From Semisulcospira habei (lineage: Eukaryota; Mollusca; Gastropoda; Semisulcospiridae): DNA of 64,000 nt. A program made the position numbers and the translations under genes. Position 1 is the stretch's first letter; each line of letters opens with the position of its first letter. The notes under the pieces are model-generated. The model was not told the origin of the DNA, made no database searches, and saw only the letters and a list, made by a program, of their open reading frames with translations. The stretch covers positions 1,103,575 to 1,167,574 of the forward strand of contig BTPG01000005.1 in assembly GCA_036245525.1 (NCBI GenBank), written 5' to 3'. Shown here piece after piece: positions 1 to 10,787 of the stretch.

Positions 1-275
1 CATGGGATGTGGTGGTGTTGGAAGCACAGTCATAGTGAATGTTAAAATCGCCAACAATCAAAATCACTCAATGCACTGCAATGTTCAAGGAAATAAGCAA
101 ACTCGCTGAAGAAGACAGTGTCTGTAAGCCTATTCTTCCTGCTGTAGGGTGGTCGATATAAGCAGAAGAAATGAACATGTGGGACATTAAGTGTCACTTG
201 TGCCAGTTCAAATGAGTGTGGGAAGGGGAAGGCGGATTTTACTGTGGCCTGGTCCAGCAGACATTGTCGCATCAG

Positions 276-445
276 AATGGCTATACCTCCACCACGCGAA
301 GCACAAGGAAATGATCGGAGAGTGTAACCAGGCGGGCTATACCTCCACCACGCGAAGCACGAGGAAATGATCTGAGAGTGGAACCAGGTTATACCTCCAC
401 CACGCGAAGCACGAGGAAATGATCTGAGGGTGTAACCAGGCGGGG
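276..445. repeat. Tandem triplication of a 50-60 bp segment inside the LINE fragment
   Basis: Three consecutive copies of a unit containing CTATACCTCCACCACGCGAA lie within the endonuclease fragment. The sense-strand peptide PGYTLRSFP...RGGGI is repeated with frame changes. This is a local duplication in dead coding sequence. Confidence 0.85.
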
Positions 446-480
446 TCAAGTCCGCACACTTGGCTTCGTCTCCATGGCCT

Positions 481-673
481 TTAACTCATTGTACCCCAAG
501 ACCGAAATCCCCCAAATTTTGAAGTCGTCCTCTGAAGACTGCGTTGCAGTGCAGGACACAGATCGACCATGATAGTTCAAGGGTGATGCCAGAATAACTT
601 GGCGCCTATCACCCTTGAACTATCATGGTCGATCTTTATTTTGCTGTTGTGCGTCTGGGGTAGAATGAGTTAA
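481..673. mobile_element. Palindromic MITE, family A (TTAA target site)
   Basis: Element 485-669 is flanked by TTAA at 481-484 and 670-673. Ends are CTCATT...AATGAG, and the centre is an inverted repeat (GATCGACCATGATAGTTCAA / TTGAACTATCATGGTCGATC). It interrupts the LINE endonuclease exactly: removing it with one TTAA places the two coding halves in one frame (LTET then LKGHGDEAK). TTAA duplication with CC/CT-starting termini fits piggyBac-type MITEs; that superfamily call is inference. Confidence 0.85.
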
Positions 674-863
674 GTCATGTCTCTGTTAGGAACAGAATGT
701 CCACAATCTCATCGCAGACAAAATTACAACTGTCAGTTCGCTTGTCTCTTTGACCCACAGACTGTGCATTGAAGGTACACATGACAAAATGTTTATCACG
801 AGGCTTAGTGTCAATGTGGATAAGGTTACCTGACTGTCCAGTTGCTGGTGTCTGATGCTGCAT

Positions 864-1091
864 TCCTAAGACTCGAAGTGTACAACAGCGAACCCACTAT
901 TGACTGAGCAAAGGCTCCTCGTGACGACGTCGGTAGACGGTACAGACAATACTCAGAAAACCTTTATACGTCCACGCATATTCGTGCAAGAGTGAAGGAC
1001 ACTATTTTGTTAGTTTGCTTGGTTGTTTGTTTCTATTTCCAACTGTTTGTATTGGGATAAAATGGTATCACTTACTGGCTACAGATGGTGT
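864..1091. other. No recognised feature
   Basis: About 230 bp between the LINE fragment and the next MITE. No coding or repeat signal recognised; it may be LINE sequence upstream of the endonuclease. Confidence 0.4.
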
Positions 1092-1096
1092 GCGCA

Positions 1097-1610
1097 CAGG
1101 GGCGGATCAGTTACCTCCGGGGGGTGGGGTCCAACTTTTTGTTTGGCCATCAACCTGACACAAAAAGGTCTCCCGAAGCTAGACTTGAAATCCGGTGACC
1201 GAAAAATCAAACAATGAGGGGGGGGGGGGGGTGAATAGGCGCGCTAAGCATGTCAAGACTCTCACCACTTGCCGAAACAGCAAACAACGGAAAACAGGGG
1301 GGGGGGGGGGGGAGGGGGGGTCCAACTTTTTGTTTGGCCATCAACCTGACACAAAAGGTCTCCCGAAGCTAGACGACTTCCGGTGACCGAAACATCAAAC
1401 AATGAAGGGGGGGGGGGGGGATAGGCGCGCTAAGCATGTCAAGACTTTCACCACTTGCCGAAATAGCAAACGACGGAAGAGAGGGGGGGGGGGGGGGGGT
1501 AAAAACTCCTCAAAAGGGGGCTTTGTTATAGCATTTTACATATTTTTGGTGTGTGTGTGGGGGGTGGGGGGTGGCGGTAAAACCCCTACCCACCCCCAGA
1601 TCTGCCCCTG
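1097..1610. mobile_element. MITE with CAGGGGCGGATC termini and 5-bp TSD
   Basis: Starts CAGGGGCGGATC and ends GATCTGCCCCTG, 12-bp inverted termini with one mismatch, flanked by GCGCA at 1092-1096 and 1611-1615. The interior is a G-rich tandem duplication (about 1115-1315 and 1316-1500) sharing CCAACTTTTTGTTTGGCCAT. A second copy with intact 5-bp TSD is at 35718-36043 and a shorter one at 9455-9607. A 5-bp TSD would suit some hAT subgroups, but no transposase is present to confirm. Confidence 0.7.
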
Positions 1611-1932
1611 GCGCAGACCAGCAAAGGACAGGGGAAAAAAACCGCGATACGTCCTGACTGAAACGGTGATGACCAACCTGTTCCTGGTACGACACAGACG
1701 GTACACGACAACATCAGACAATCAAGTTCTCACCCAAAGCGCCTATTACAGTCAAATTATTCTCGGCAGACCTTGAACAGGACACAATAGATAAGACTAG
1801 GGAAATAATTGGTGTGTGTGCTGGTCTGTAATTCTGGACCCTAATAATAATAATAAAAACAAGCTGAATAATGTGTGTGGCAAACAGAGTGATCTTCACT
1901 TCGAAAGAAATCTGAAAAGAGCGTTTACGTAT

Positions 1933-2257
1933 AAACCCTTTTAGCCCCGATGTCCCATATTAGTTTTCTAATTTTGGAAGCTTTGCCTAATGACTATGTA
2001 CCCGAGTTGCAGGAGATGGACTGACCATCATAACTCAAGGCTAGTGCCAGATTAGCTTGGCGCCTTCAGGCGCCAAGCTAATCTGGCACTACCCTTGAAT
2101 TATGATGGTCAATCCGCCTGAAGGTGCCAAGCTAGTCTGGCACTACCCTTGAATTATGATGGTCAATCCGCCTGAAGGCGCCAAGCTAATCTGGCACTAC
2201 TCTTGAATTATTATGGTCAGTCCATCTCCTGCTGTAGGGACTCGGGGCTGAATGGGG
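1933..2257. mobile_element. Family A palindromic MITE, enlarged copy
   Basis: Begins ACCCTTTTAGCCCC and ends GGGGCTGAATGGGG, with the family core CTTGGCGCC / GGCGCCAAG. The right arm (CAAGCTAATCTGGCAC...TTATGATGGTCAATCC) is present several times in a row from about 2070 to 2220 while the left arm is single, so one arm has been amplified. TTAA flanks are no longer intact. Confidence 0.7.
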
Positions 2258-2454
2258 AAATGTTCTGCATGAGGAAACAGCTCTGCATACTGCACTTTTT
2301 AACTTGCAAAAAATAAACACGCTCAGATAAGACAATTCCAACACATTTTTTTTTTAATGCAGATAAGAGCCCAACGGAGAAAGAAACACGCATAGAAAAG
2401 ACAATTACAACACAGTTTATTAATATTTCGGGTAAATAACAGTCTTCAAAATAG

Positions 2455-2718
2455 GTTATTCGCACGAGTGAAATATCGTCGTCCGCCATATTTGTTTGTA
2501 TCGGTGACTATCTGACCAATCAGAAAAAAGGTTTGCCTTGGATCGCCCTTGGAGCGATCTTTTTCCGACAGCGAACTATGGTTTGCCGAGGTTCGTGAAC
2601 TACTTCGAACTAGGTTCGCCGTATCTTTAGATCGTCCAATTAAGAACCAACCTGGTTCGCCCGAGATCGTGAACTCTAGATCGTCAGAGTTCGCGAACTA
2701 AGATTCGTTTAATTAAGA
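2455..2718 (-). repeat. Truncated inverted copy of the Harbinger-like MITE
   Basis: This stretch is the reverse complement of the left half of the element at 2811-3421 (shared segments include GAAGTAGTTCACGAAC and ACAAACAAATATGG), ending in TTAATTAAGAACGG. With its neighbour it makes a large inverted repeat separated by about 90 bp. Confidence 0.7.
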
Positions 2719-2727
2719 ACGGTTTTA

Positions 2728-3560
2728 AGGGAGCTTCTGAGCATATTGTAATTGGATGTCTCACTGAAGACATAAAAGACCGTTTATAGAGAGTCGGTTG
2801 ACCCAGATTAAGGATGTTCTTAATTAAACGAACTTTAGTTCGCCAACTCTGACAAACTACAGTTCACGATCTCGGACGAACCAGGTTGGTACTTAATTTG
2901 ACGATCTAAAGATACGGCGAACCTAGTTCGAAGTAGTTCACGAACCTCGGCAAACCATAGTTCGCTGTCGGAAAAGGTTCGCTGAACGTGTTGAGCAAAC
3001 CAAGGCGAACCTTTTCTCTGATTGGTCAAAACTTTTACCATCTTCTGCGTTGGAGATAAGAAGACAGTCACCGATACAAACAAATATGGCGGACGGCGAT
3101 ATTTCACTCGTGCGAAGAACAAGATCTATTTTTTATTGATTTGTGGGAGGCGCAACGCTGTTTGTGGGGTCGCTACTGCAAGCCGAAGGAGTACAAAAAC
3201 AAACATCGTTCAAATCGCGAAGCGGCATAGCGGCAGCCATTTTGAACGGCAGTAAGTACGCCGAATCAAGCACTTCAGCTAAGAAAGAAAACCATGGCAA
3301 ACCTGGTTTGCTGAAGTTTGCCTAGGTTCGTTCAACCTCAATTAAGAAACAAACCAAAAGATCGCCGATCTTCACCGATCTAGGTTTTGTGATCAGAAGT
3401 TCGTCCAATTAAGAACAGCTCTTAGAGTCCGCAATTTTGATTATATGCACTTGAAATTTTAGCTATGGCTAGTTTGTAGAAAGATATTGGATGAGTTCGT
3501 TAGCCAGCTTTGTACGTCTTCAATCTTTTCGAAAATAAAAGTTCAATGCGGAAAAAATGT
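2728..3560 (-). repeat. Dispersed repeat H, interrupted by a MITE
   Basis: Segments 2728-2810 (GAAGACATAAAAGACCG... to GACCCAGATTA) and 3422-3560 (GAGTCCGCAATTTT..., GATGAGTTCGTTAGCCAGC) match adjoining parts of the copies at 21663-22175 and, inverted, 7085-7620. Between them sits the element at 2811-3421. No coding potential recognised. Confidence 0.75.
2811..3421. mobile_element. PIF/Harbinger-like MITE with TTA TSD
   Basis: Termini AGGATGTTCTTAATT and AATTAAGAACAGCTC form imperfect inverted repeats, flanked by TTA at 2808-2810 and 3422-3424. The same host repeat at 22041-22050 has a single TTA and no insert, i.e. an empty site. The TTA duplication and the GTTC in the termini fit PIF/Harbinger; no transposase is present. 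The interior is rich in short palindromes of the type GTTCGxGAAC. A related copy lies at 31983-32552. Confidence 0.75.
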
Positions 3561-3930
3561 CAAAATTTCATCAGAAGAAATAGTGAGGGTGACGTAAAAG
3601 CACCAAACGCGTCAGTGTTTTGTACAATATTCCTAATTGACGCAAATCATCAGCACGTCAGCGTTTTACATGTGTATGAGCTGGTGCGATGTTCTCCTTC
3701 ATTTATTTTTGTATGATATTTGCGAACGTATTGTGAAAAAGGTGGAATATGCATGCAAGCTCATACAGAAGAGGCTTTTTGGCAGGGACCATTCCACCTT
3801 ATTCTTCAAAATGGATCTGGCGACGCCAGCCCACAGAATGTATAACCGGTAAGAAGCGCCGTGTGTCTGCCGTCTGTGTTTGTGTCATTCTGCCGTTTGT
3901 GTTTGTGTGCCATTGCCGTTCGGATCAGGC
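3561..3930. other. No recognised feature
   Basis: AT-rich sequence with short chance reading frames only. Confidence 0.4.
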
Positions 3931-3934
3931 ATTT

Positions 3935-4445
3935 GTCGAAATATGGCTACTTCGGACCTATTTCCTGAGCCCTTGTGACCCTTGACCTTTCTGGGGGGTC
4001 ATCCAAATTAGTATGCATAAATAGGTCTTACGATCAGATATCTATGCACCAAGTTTGGGTTTGAAGCTGTGAATAGTATTTGAGAAAAAAACATCCTTTG
4101 TCAAAATATGGCTATTTTTCACCTATTTCCCCCGAGCTCTTGTGACCCTTGACCTTTCCGAGGGATCAACCAAATTAGTAAGTATAAAAAGGTCTTACCA
4201 TCAGGTATCTTTTTACCACGTTTGGGTTTTAAGTTGTGAATAGTATTTGAGAAAAAAATTAATTATGTCAAAATATAACTATTTTTGACCTTTTTCCTGG
4301 TCCCTTGACCTATGTCAGATGTCACTCAAATTGGTATGTTTAGAAAGGTATTACCACAAAGTATCTTTGGGCCAAGTTTGAAGAATGTGGCTTGAATAGT
4401 CTCCGAGAAAATGCCAACGTTAAAGTTTACCAAGGACGACGGCGG
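3935..4445 (+). repeat. Degenerate ~165-bp tandem repeat with TGACCCTTGACCTTT motif
   Basis: About three units, each with AAATATGGCTA, CCTATTTCC, CTTGACC, CAAATTAGTA, and AAGTTTGGGTTT...GTGAATAGTATTTGAGAAAA. Related sequence occurs at 18640-19140 and, in reverse orientation, at about 29860-30190. No coding potential. Confidence 0.75.
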
Positions 4446-4618
4446 ACGGACGACAGACGGACGACCACTGGCCCAAAACATACTCACTTTTGCTTCGCAC
4501 GAACGTGAGCCAAAAATCTTGTTCACGGCGAAATATTGACAATAATGATTAAATGAACAGCATAGCCGCAATACAAAGGCTGTTTTGAGCGACCACCCTT
4601 ATGAGAGATCACATATCG

Positions 4619-4717
4619 TTAACCCTTTTGCTGTCGGTAGCGGTTTTTGTCGCGATGGATTCCTCAGGTGCTGGAATCATCGCGACAAAAACCGCCACCG
4701 ACAGCAAAAGGGGTTAA
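4619..4717. mobile_element. Short palindromic MITE (A-prime) with TTAA
   Basis: 91-bp near-perfect inverted repeat (CCCTTTTGCTGTCGG ... CCGACAGCAAAAGGGG) flanked by TTAA at 4619-4622 and 4714-4717. Termini starting CCC next to TTAA match family A, but the stem sequence is different. Confidence 0.75.
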
Positions 4718-4734
4718 TGACCATCATTTTGTGA

Positions 4735-4995
4735 GTGAGTATAAATTGTTTTACGTCCTGCAAGCGACAAAGGCCTTCTCGGGACGTGCCTGCGCTAAAT
4801 GAAGAAAAGAACTGCAAGACGCGCAGACAGGAGGGAGAATTTCAAAAGAAAAATACAGATGAATGGACCAGAAAGACAGAAATACAAACCCCCAAAAGAG
4901 TAGAACCCACCTTGCAGGGGTTAGACAAGGTGACCCTAGGAACTAAAAAGTAGACAACCCCACCAAGGTCCCCTAGGACAGACCCGGTGGGGGAC
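4735..4995 (-). mobile_element. Diverged copy of the ~390-bp SINE-like repeat
   Basis: Aligns by eye to the better copies at 16705-17101 and 11636-12011 (TCTCGGGACGTGCCTGC, GATGAATGGACCAGA, GGGACCTTGG-type 5' head). Read on the minus strand it ends in a short ACTC-type tail. The most diverged copy seen here. Confidence 0.6.
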
Positions 4996-5035
4996 CATCA
5001 TTTAAGTGGCTGTAGCCAGCTAAATGATGGTCTTT
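4996..5035. repeat. Small hairpin, family I
   Basis: GACCATCATTT...AAATGATGGTC closes over a GTGGCTGTAGCCAGC loop, followed by TTTAATGACA. A longer relative is at 39495-39591. Confidence 0.6.
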
Positions 5036-5455
5036 AATGACACGTGACACCTGCTGTCCGTCAGGACTCTTGAAGACTCTTCAGCACCTGGCTTTGAAGA
5101 CCAAAGTTTTCTCACGTCAAAATGGCTGCGTAGACCAGGCTTCAGTGACGTGACCGCCAAGAGTGAAGGAGGCAAACACGGAAGAAAAGAAAAACAACGG
5201 GAAATAAATGAAGAAGAAACGCTACAGACAACAAAGATCACAAAGACACGAGTAACACTTACGTGTAATCGGATTTGTTCGGCTAAGTCGGTTGTCGCAG
5301 GGTTTGAGACTCGGTGCAAATAATCTGATTGGGGTTGTCTCGCGGTCACTCCGGTTCACAAGGGCAACCACTCGTACGATGGAGGCTTGTCGAGCTTGGG
5401 ATTCGCTTATCTGCCTTCTACACAGTCGCGTCACGCGGCTCTGTACAGCAGTCTG

Positions 5456-5653
5456 TTAACCCATTCAGTCCTGACGCACTACAGCAGGAGATGGGTCGAC
5501 CATGATAATTCAAGGGTAGTGCCAGATTAGCTTGGCGCCTGTCGGCGCCAAGCTAATCTGGCACTACCCTTGAATTATCATGGTCGACCCATCTCTTGCA
5601 AAAGGTGCGTAGTCGTTAGGTGACGCCTCCAAATTTCGGGCTGAATGAGTTAA
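5456..5653. mobile_element. Family A palindromic MITE
   Basis: TTAA at 5456-5459 and 5650-5653. Ends CCCATTCAGTCC / GGGCTGAATGAG; the core is a near-perfect inverted repeat (CCATGATAATTCAAGGG ... CTTGGCGCC). No coding content. Confidence 0.85.
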
Positions 5654-5791
5654 GACTACTGTGAAGGAGGCTACCCGACTCCGAGTTCATCATCGGTCAA
5701 TGCCGCGGATTAAAAAAAACAAACTTGGATGGTCTCTCCCGTGATGAGTTCAAAAGGGGTGGGTTGGTGGGGGAGGGGGCAGTAAACAGCA

Positions 5792-5857
5792 GCAAGAGGC
5801 ATAGATTCGCATGAGCCCCTGCAACTACAGGGGCTCATGTGAATCTATGCCTCTTGC
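5792..5857. repeat. Hairpin family B, copy 1
   Basis: 66-bp near-perfect palindrome: GCAAGAGGCATAGATTC with matching GAATCTATGCCTCTTGC, centre CCCCTGCAACTACAGGGG. No TSD recognised. Confidence 0.85.
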
Positions 5858-6167
5858 GAACAGAGGAGGGACCGTGGAGGTGACAAGATTACTGCCAAAC
5901 GTTGCTACATCAATTTGATATCTTGCTCCCATCTTGACAGTGGGGTGGAAAGTGCAGGCGGCACAGTGTATTTAGTTTTACTAATCTATCAACCCATCTC
6001 TTTGTCATTCACGCACGCGCGCGCACACAAATAAACACTCGCACGCGCGTGCGAAAACGTAATTTTTAAAAAAAGCATAGTGCATTTTTCCAATCAATAT
6101 ATCAAAATTAATTGTCCATATTCTAAACGCCTACGGCCATTACTTCCAACCAACCACACCCCCCCCA

Positions 6168-6215
6168 CACACCCCCCCACACACACACACACACGCCGCC
6201 ACCACCAACCCCCGT

Positions 6216-6270
<55 letters not shown>
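6168..6270. repeat. (AC)n microsatellite
   Basis: Two AC-rich tracts separated by a CCGCCACCACC segment; the main run covers about 6218-6270. Confidence 0.95.
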
Positions 6271-6271
<1 letters not shown>

Positions 6272-6562
6272 ATCGCTCCGCTATTACCCTCCTACCCCAA
6301 AGGCGACGAATTCGAATACGAATTTAATTTTTTTGTCCAACTTTCTTTCCGGAAATCAAAACGCAGCGTGACACCAACTGCATTTTCCGTCGTTAAAAAA
6401 TTAGGTTCTTTTCCTCATAAGATATGTATGACATCCTGACATTTGAGAACCCAAGAGCTTTTCTGTCGTTAAACAAGCAATCTTGTTCTGCATCACATAC
6501 ATGTATGACATTTCAAAACCATCTCCCTCTCTCTCCCTCTCTCGATTTCGACTTGCTGAAGG

Positions 6563-6657
6563 TAGATCAGTCACAGTTCAAGGGTAGTGCTCGACTACCT
6601 TGGCGCCTGTCAAGGCGCCAAGGTAATCAAGCACTATCATTGAACTGTGATGATCGA
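6563..6657. repeat. Partial or diverged family A hairpin
   Basis: GATCAGTCACAGTTCAAGGG...CTTGGCGCC and its complement, with a changed stem (AGTGCTCGACTACC). TTAA flanks and outer ends not seen. Confidence 0.6.
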
Positions 6658-6839
6658 AACAGGCACCACCGTTGACCTGTCTCATGTAGGCGCTACCCAG
6701 ACTGTGTAAAAGTCGAGCAGCGTGTTTTCAGCACAAAGCTTCTTACGCCAATACAAAAGTCTTGACAGGCAGCTAGCCCACGAAACAAAATAACAACGGA
6801 GAAGAACAAAAAGGGATTACACGACAACAGAGTAGCGAT

Positions 6840-6859
6840 NNNNNNNNNNNNNNNNNNNN
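6840..6859. other. Assembly gap of 20 N
   Basis: Twenty N directly abut a GT tract, so the length of this locus is uncertain. Confidence 0.99.
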
Positions 6860-6871
6860 TGTGTGTGTGTG

Positions 6872-6940
<69 letters not shown>

Positions 6941-6956
6941 CCGCGCGCGCGAGAGA
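6860..6956. repeat. (GT)n-(GA)n compound microsatellite
   Basis: GT run followed by GAGAGA and CGCGCGCG segments directly next to the gap. Confidence 0.95.
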
Positions 6957-7084
6957 GAATGACGTCATATTTAGAGTATTATGTCAGTGTCTGTGCGGTG
7001 ACGGAGTTGCCTCTTTTACGTCACCGCCACTGTCTGATGTTCTGTAGAATTTTTTTTTTTTTTTTTAGTGTTTTAATTTTTTTC

Positions 7085-7620
7085 TGAAAAGAATTAATTT
7101 TTTAGTACTGAAGAAGTTGAAAGGATACAAAGCTGGCTAACGAACTCATCCAATGTCTTTCTCCAAACTAGCTATATGCAAAAGTTCAAGTAAATATGAC
7201 AAAAATTACGGACTCTAATCTGGGTCCACCGACTTCCTATAAACGGTTGTTTATGTCTTCAATGAGACATTCAATTAGAATATGCTCGGAGGCTCTCTTA
7301 GCCACCCACTTAAGAAAATATTTCGCCAAGTTTCAAGCTTGTGTGTACAGAAATATCGGAGATTTTCTTGTTTACATACATACACATATACATACATACA
7401 TACGCATATACATACATACGCACATAAGGCGCTTCGCGCCAAATGTACGTTCAGCAGCGAGGTTAGCGTAACTAGACATGACGTAATTTTTATCTTGTTA
7501 CTTCAATTGTTAGAGGTTTAGCCTGCCCGCCTTTGACATCATGGACATGCTCTTAAATTCGCCCCACCGCGACCCGTCCTAAAAAGTCCCTTCTATAAAT
7601 AGAAGGGACTTTAAATCCTT
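7085..7620 (+). repeat. Dispersed repeat H, full copy
   Basis: Same sequence as 21663-22175 in opposite orientation: GCTGGCTAACGAACTCATCC near the left end, an internal variable ACATAC/ACGC simple repeat, GGCGAAATATTT, and a terminal hairpin AAAGTCCCTTCTAT...ATAGAAGGGACTTT at about 7587-7617. Class of element not recognised. Confidence 0.75.
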
Positions 7621-7851
7621 TTGCGTTAATGTGTAGTTTTTCATTTTAGTCATGATTTGTTTTTCACCCCCCGGGTCCTTCCACCAACCTGTCCTCCTTC
7701 CTTGTATCGGCCCCTGGGGATTTGTCACATCTTGTAATACGTCTGGAGTGATTAAAAATTAAAAAAAAAAAAAAAAAAACCCTCTTCACGGTACTTGTAG
7801 AAATGATGCAAGACCTGCTCCGTCTGAGAAACATAGATGTCAAAATGACCA

Positions 7852-7918
7852 GCAAGAGACATAGATCCTCATGAGCCGCCGCGGCGGCTTATGCGAATGA
7901 GGAATCTATGTCTCTTGT
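7852..7918. repeat. Hairpin family B, copy 2
   Basis: AGCAAGAGACATAGATCCTC ... GAATCTATGTCTCTTG with a GC-rich centre (GAGCCGCCGCGGCGGCTT). Confidence 0.8.
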
Positions 7919-7919
7919 A

Positions 7920-8786
7920 GGAGGGTTTTGTGAAGTTGGGGCGGATCGTCGCGCCTTTTGCGACCGCCGAAAAACATTTTATACACCACAGGAGGACACT
8001 GTTCAGCAGAATGCGGAGAGAGGAGGGCGGGCTTGAGGAGCGGGATACCATCACGAATGTAAAGTTTTGAATCCAGATACCAGATTCAAACACTACATCA
8101 ATGTTTCTTGGTGGAGAGAGAAGGTGCAGAGGTAAGGTACCGCTTTTACGACACCCCCCCCCCCCCCTCTATCTAATAACAAAACAACAGGATGGAGACG
8201 CAAATATTTCACATCTCACGAATCCATTTGACGACGATTAACGTCTTCACGGATCACGAACATAACATAATTTCCGTTACCAAAATCAAAAGAAGCGAAA
8301 AAAGGCCAATCACGTATCACGATTTAAGCCCCCCCCCCCCCCACCCCCGCCCCACCCACCCACCCACCCCTCAAACACACACACACCTCACACAAGAAAA
8401 CTATGTCTTTGGACTGAGATGAAACAGAAAAAAATGAGTGGTCTAGGTTTGGTGGTGTGTAAAGGGGGGAAGGGGGGGGGGGGCAAGGCGGCTGGGCGCG
8501 AGGGTGGATCAGTGGAGGCGCGCGAGGGGAGGGACTAGAGGAGAGTCGGGTGGCGGGTGGGGGTGGGGGGAATGGCGGCTATGAAAGCGTAAAGAGGCCA
8601 TAGCGAAATAGTTCACACTTTTACACCAGCTACACGGCACTGCTCGGTGTCCGGCCACTCCGCTATTGATCCCCTGCGGGATTCGGGGCGTTTTTATCAC
8701 ATCTCCGCACGCCGCCGGTTCCCCGCCACTGTCGCTCCCTCCTCCTCAAACAGCCAGTGAAAAAAAGGTCCTCTGGCCGATGTCAG
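7920..8786. other. No gene recognised
   Basis: Contains C-runs at about 8152-8167 and 8330-8370, a G-rich stretch at 8465-8570, and no convincing coding frame. Confidence 0.4.
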
Positions 8787-8828
8787 CCTCAGTAGGCCCG
8801 CGCACGAATGTGCGCGGGCCTACTGAGG
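8787..8828. repeat. Hairpin D, GC-rich perfect palindrome
   Basis: CCTCAGTAGGCCCGCGCAC with complement GTGCGCGGGCCTACTGAGG and a GAAT loop. Single occurrence in this window. Confidence 0.8.
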
Positions 8829-9037
8829 CGGAAGCCGGCCCGATGCGTCTTTGCCCACTGGGATGCGGCTGCTGAATGGTAGAATCGTAGCGTTTCGCCA
8901 CAGTGAAAAATTCAGAGCGCCCAGTCGTTTGGCGCGTGTGGATTCATTTATAACCAGTTCAGGGCCAGTTGAGGCATATTGTGTTTCTGCATCCTGTCCT
9001 AGCTTACTTTAGGTACATGGGTTCCAAGTGGTGTCAA

Positions 9038-9103
9038 GCGAAAGGCATAGATCCTCATGAACCCCCGCAACTGCGGGGGCCCATGAGGATCTAAACCTCT
9101 TGC
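9038..9103. repeat. Hairpin family B, copy 3
   Basis: GCATAGATCCTCATGA ... CCATGAGGATCTAAACC, centre CCCCCGCAACTGCGGGGG. Confidence 0.8.
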
Positions 9104-9408
9104 AGTTGGGTGGTGTTCAGTTTTTCTCGGCACTGCGAGGGATCAGTCGTTCAAACACGCCGAATTAATTGGGGAGCTTTGAATCTGAAACTTGAATCAT
9201 AAAACAAAATGATTCATGTATAAAAGCATACACGCTGAAAACATGTTGATTACCCTGAAAATAAAAATACATTATCTTTAAAGCCAACAGATTTTTTCCC
9301 CCTGCTGCGTACCTGATTGATGTTATCTCTTTAATCACCCAAAAAAAAAAAAAAAACCCAACACCCGCGACCTCTCGCTCTCCCTCTCTTTAAGTGTTAG
9401 TGTTAGTG

Positions 9409-9411
<3 letters not shown>

Positions 9412-9457
<46 letters not shown>

Positions 9458-9608
9458 GGGCGGATCGGGGGGGGGGGGGGGAAGGGGATGCAGGGGTTCC
9501 GGAACCCTCTCCCCCCAAAAAAACAAATTCTTTAAAATGCTATACCAAAGTCTCTTTTTGGGTGTTTGGACCCCCCTCCCCCCACCGAGGTAACTGATCC
9601 GCCCCTGG

Positions 9609-9659
<51 letters not shown>

Positions 9660-9770
9660 GGTGTGAGTGTGTGTGTGTGTGTGGGTGTGTGTGTGGGTGT
9701 GTGGGTGAGCGCGCGATGAGCCCATGCCTAAGTACGCGCGCGTGTGTGTGATTTGTGTGTGTGTGTGTGT
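9412..9770. repeat. GT microsatellites flanking a small MITE
   Basis: GT runs at about 9412-9454, 9608-9700 and 9750-9770. Between the first two lies a 153-bp element (9455-9607) with ends TAGGGGCGGATC / GATCCGCCCCTG, related to the one at 1097-1610. Confidence 0.75.
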
Positions 9771-10029
9771 AGACGAAAGACCTAAAACGGGTGACTGTCT
9801 TTACCATCCTTATGGAAACTGGGTATGTGTATAATTCTGGGTTTCCAAGTCAGACACCCATTTTTTCTGAGGGTTGTTTCTGCATTGTCTTGCGGTAAAG
9901 ATTCATAAAAAGTAAAAAAATCCGTTTTTCTCATTTTGGCGTTAACACATGCACTTTTGTGTTTAACAGACACGCCGGTAGTGTGTTTGAAAACTTGTCC
10001 CTCCCAGCAATGTGTGTGTGTGTGTTGTG

Positions 10030-10770
10030 ACACAGAACCCTGAAAATGAGCGTGTATGTATTACATCACCCTTCTCAGCTAGCTATAAATAACTTCATAG
10101 CTGATATGGGTCAGGGGGGATATTTTGTTGTTTTAGGGAGTAAATTGTTTATGTTTCTACAGAATTAGGTTTGTTATTTGAGGGTGTGTGGTTGTTTTGT
10201 TAAAAAAAGTGTTGAGTTGTAATGTACTTCCGGGGTGATGTGGAGAAAGGTCATGTCTAGTGGCAGATTTGAGATTCATGTATACGTTCACCAGGGACTT
10301 AGCCTATACGTTTTCTACGTTTGTTTCCATGTCAGATGAAGAATATTTGATCTGAAACGTTGTTCTTTGTTTCTATTTTAAAGGGTTTTTCGCCACTATC
10401 TTCTGTTTTAGTTTGACTTAGCCTATAATTATATTCGTGCGCCGGTTGCTAAGAAGTGAAGTGATTGTATGATGTGCGCATTGTAAGAGAGGACGTTTAG
10501 ACTTTGGGTGAGGCTGCTGTTGTCTTTTGTCCTGCCCGACCTTTTGGTTGAACCTGTTGCTTTATTTTGTAGGTTTGTCGATGTTATCAATGCCGCATCT
10601 CCTTTTGGATTGTATGCACAAATTGATTGAATGGAAATGACGTCACAGAGTCAGCGTCGTTTCATGCGTCGTCTGCACCAGTCAGTCGTTTAGTGCAGTT
10701 AAAAGAGTGCAGGCTTGGATGGGCCATTTTCTGATGTAATAGTAAAGTATTATTTGTGTGAATGCTGTCC
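10030..10770. other. Unassigned sequence
   Basis: No reading frame of note. A segment near 10335-10370 (AGATGAAGAATATTTGATC then TGAAACGTTG) recalls the conserved core seen in many retroelement ribozymes, but the core is not intact. Confidence 0.3.
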
Positions 10771-10787
10771 GTTTGAAGGAAGGTTGA

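Larger units (their letters stand above)
1..863 (-). pseudogene. L2/CR1-like LINE endonuclease-domain fragment
   Basis: Minus-strand translation gives the N-terminal half of an APE-type endonuclease. Positions 863-675 encode CTFNAQSVGQ...DILFLTET. After the palindromic element at 485-669, positions 480-1 encode PPGYTLRSF, RGGGIA, FFCLYRPPYSRKN and, at the window edge, VGDFNIHYD, the metal-binding GDFN motif. An in-frame TGA replaces the Trp expected after LTET, and the RGGGI region is tandemly triplicated, so it is dead. It runs off the left edge, so RT is not visible. Assignment to L2/CR1 rests on family resemblance of these motifs; the exact clade is inferred. Confidence 0.75.

Noticed and set aside
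5792..5857. Rho-independent terminator or bacterial-type regulatory hairpin
   Set aside because: The hairpin is a dispersed family in an animal genome with no adjacent genes.
9392..9415. Telomere-like repeat (GTGTTA)n
   Set aside because: Only about four imperfect units grading into a GT tract; not TTAGGG.
10335..10370. Hammerhead ribozyme as in Penelope-like retroelements
   Set aside because: AGATGAAG...TGAAACG recalls the core, but the invariant CUGAUGA is altered and the stems do not form.
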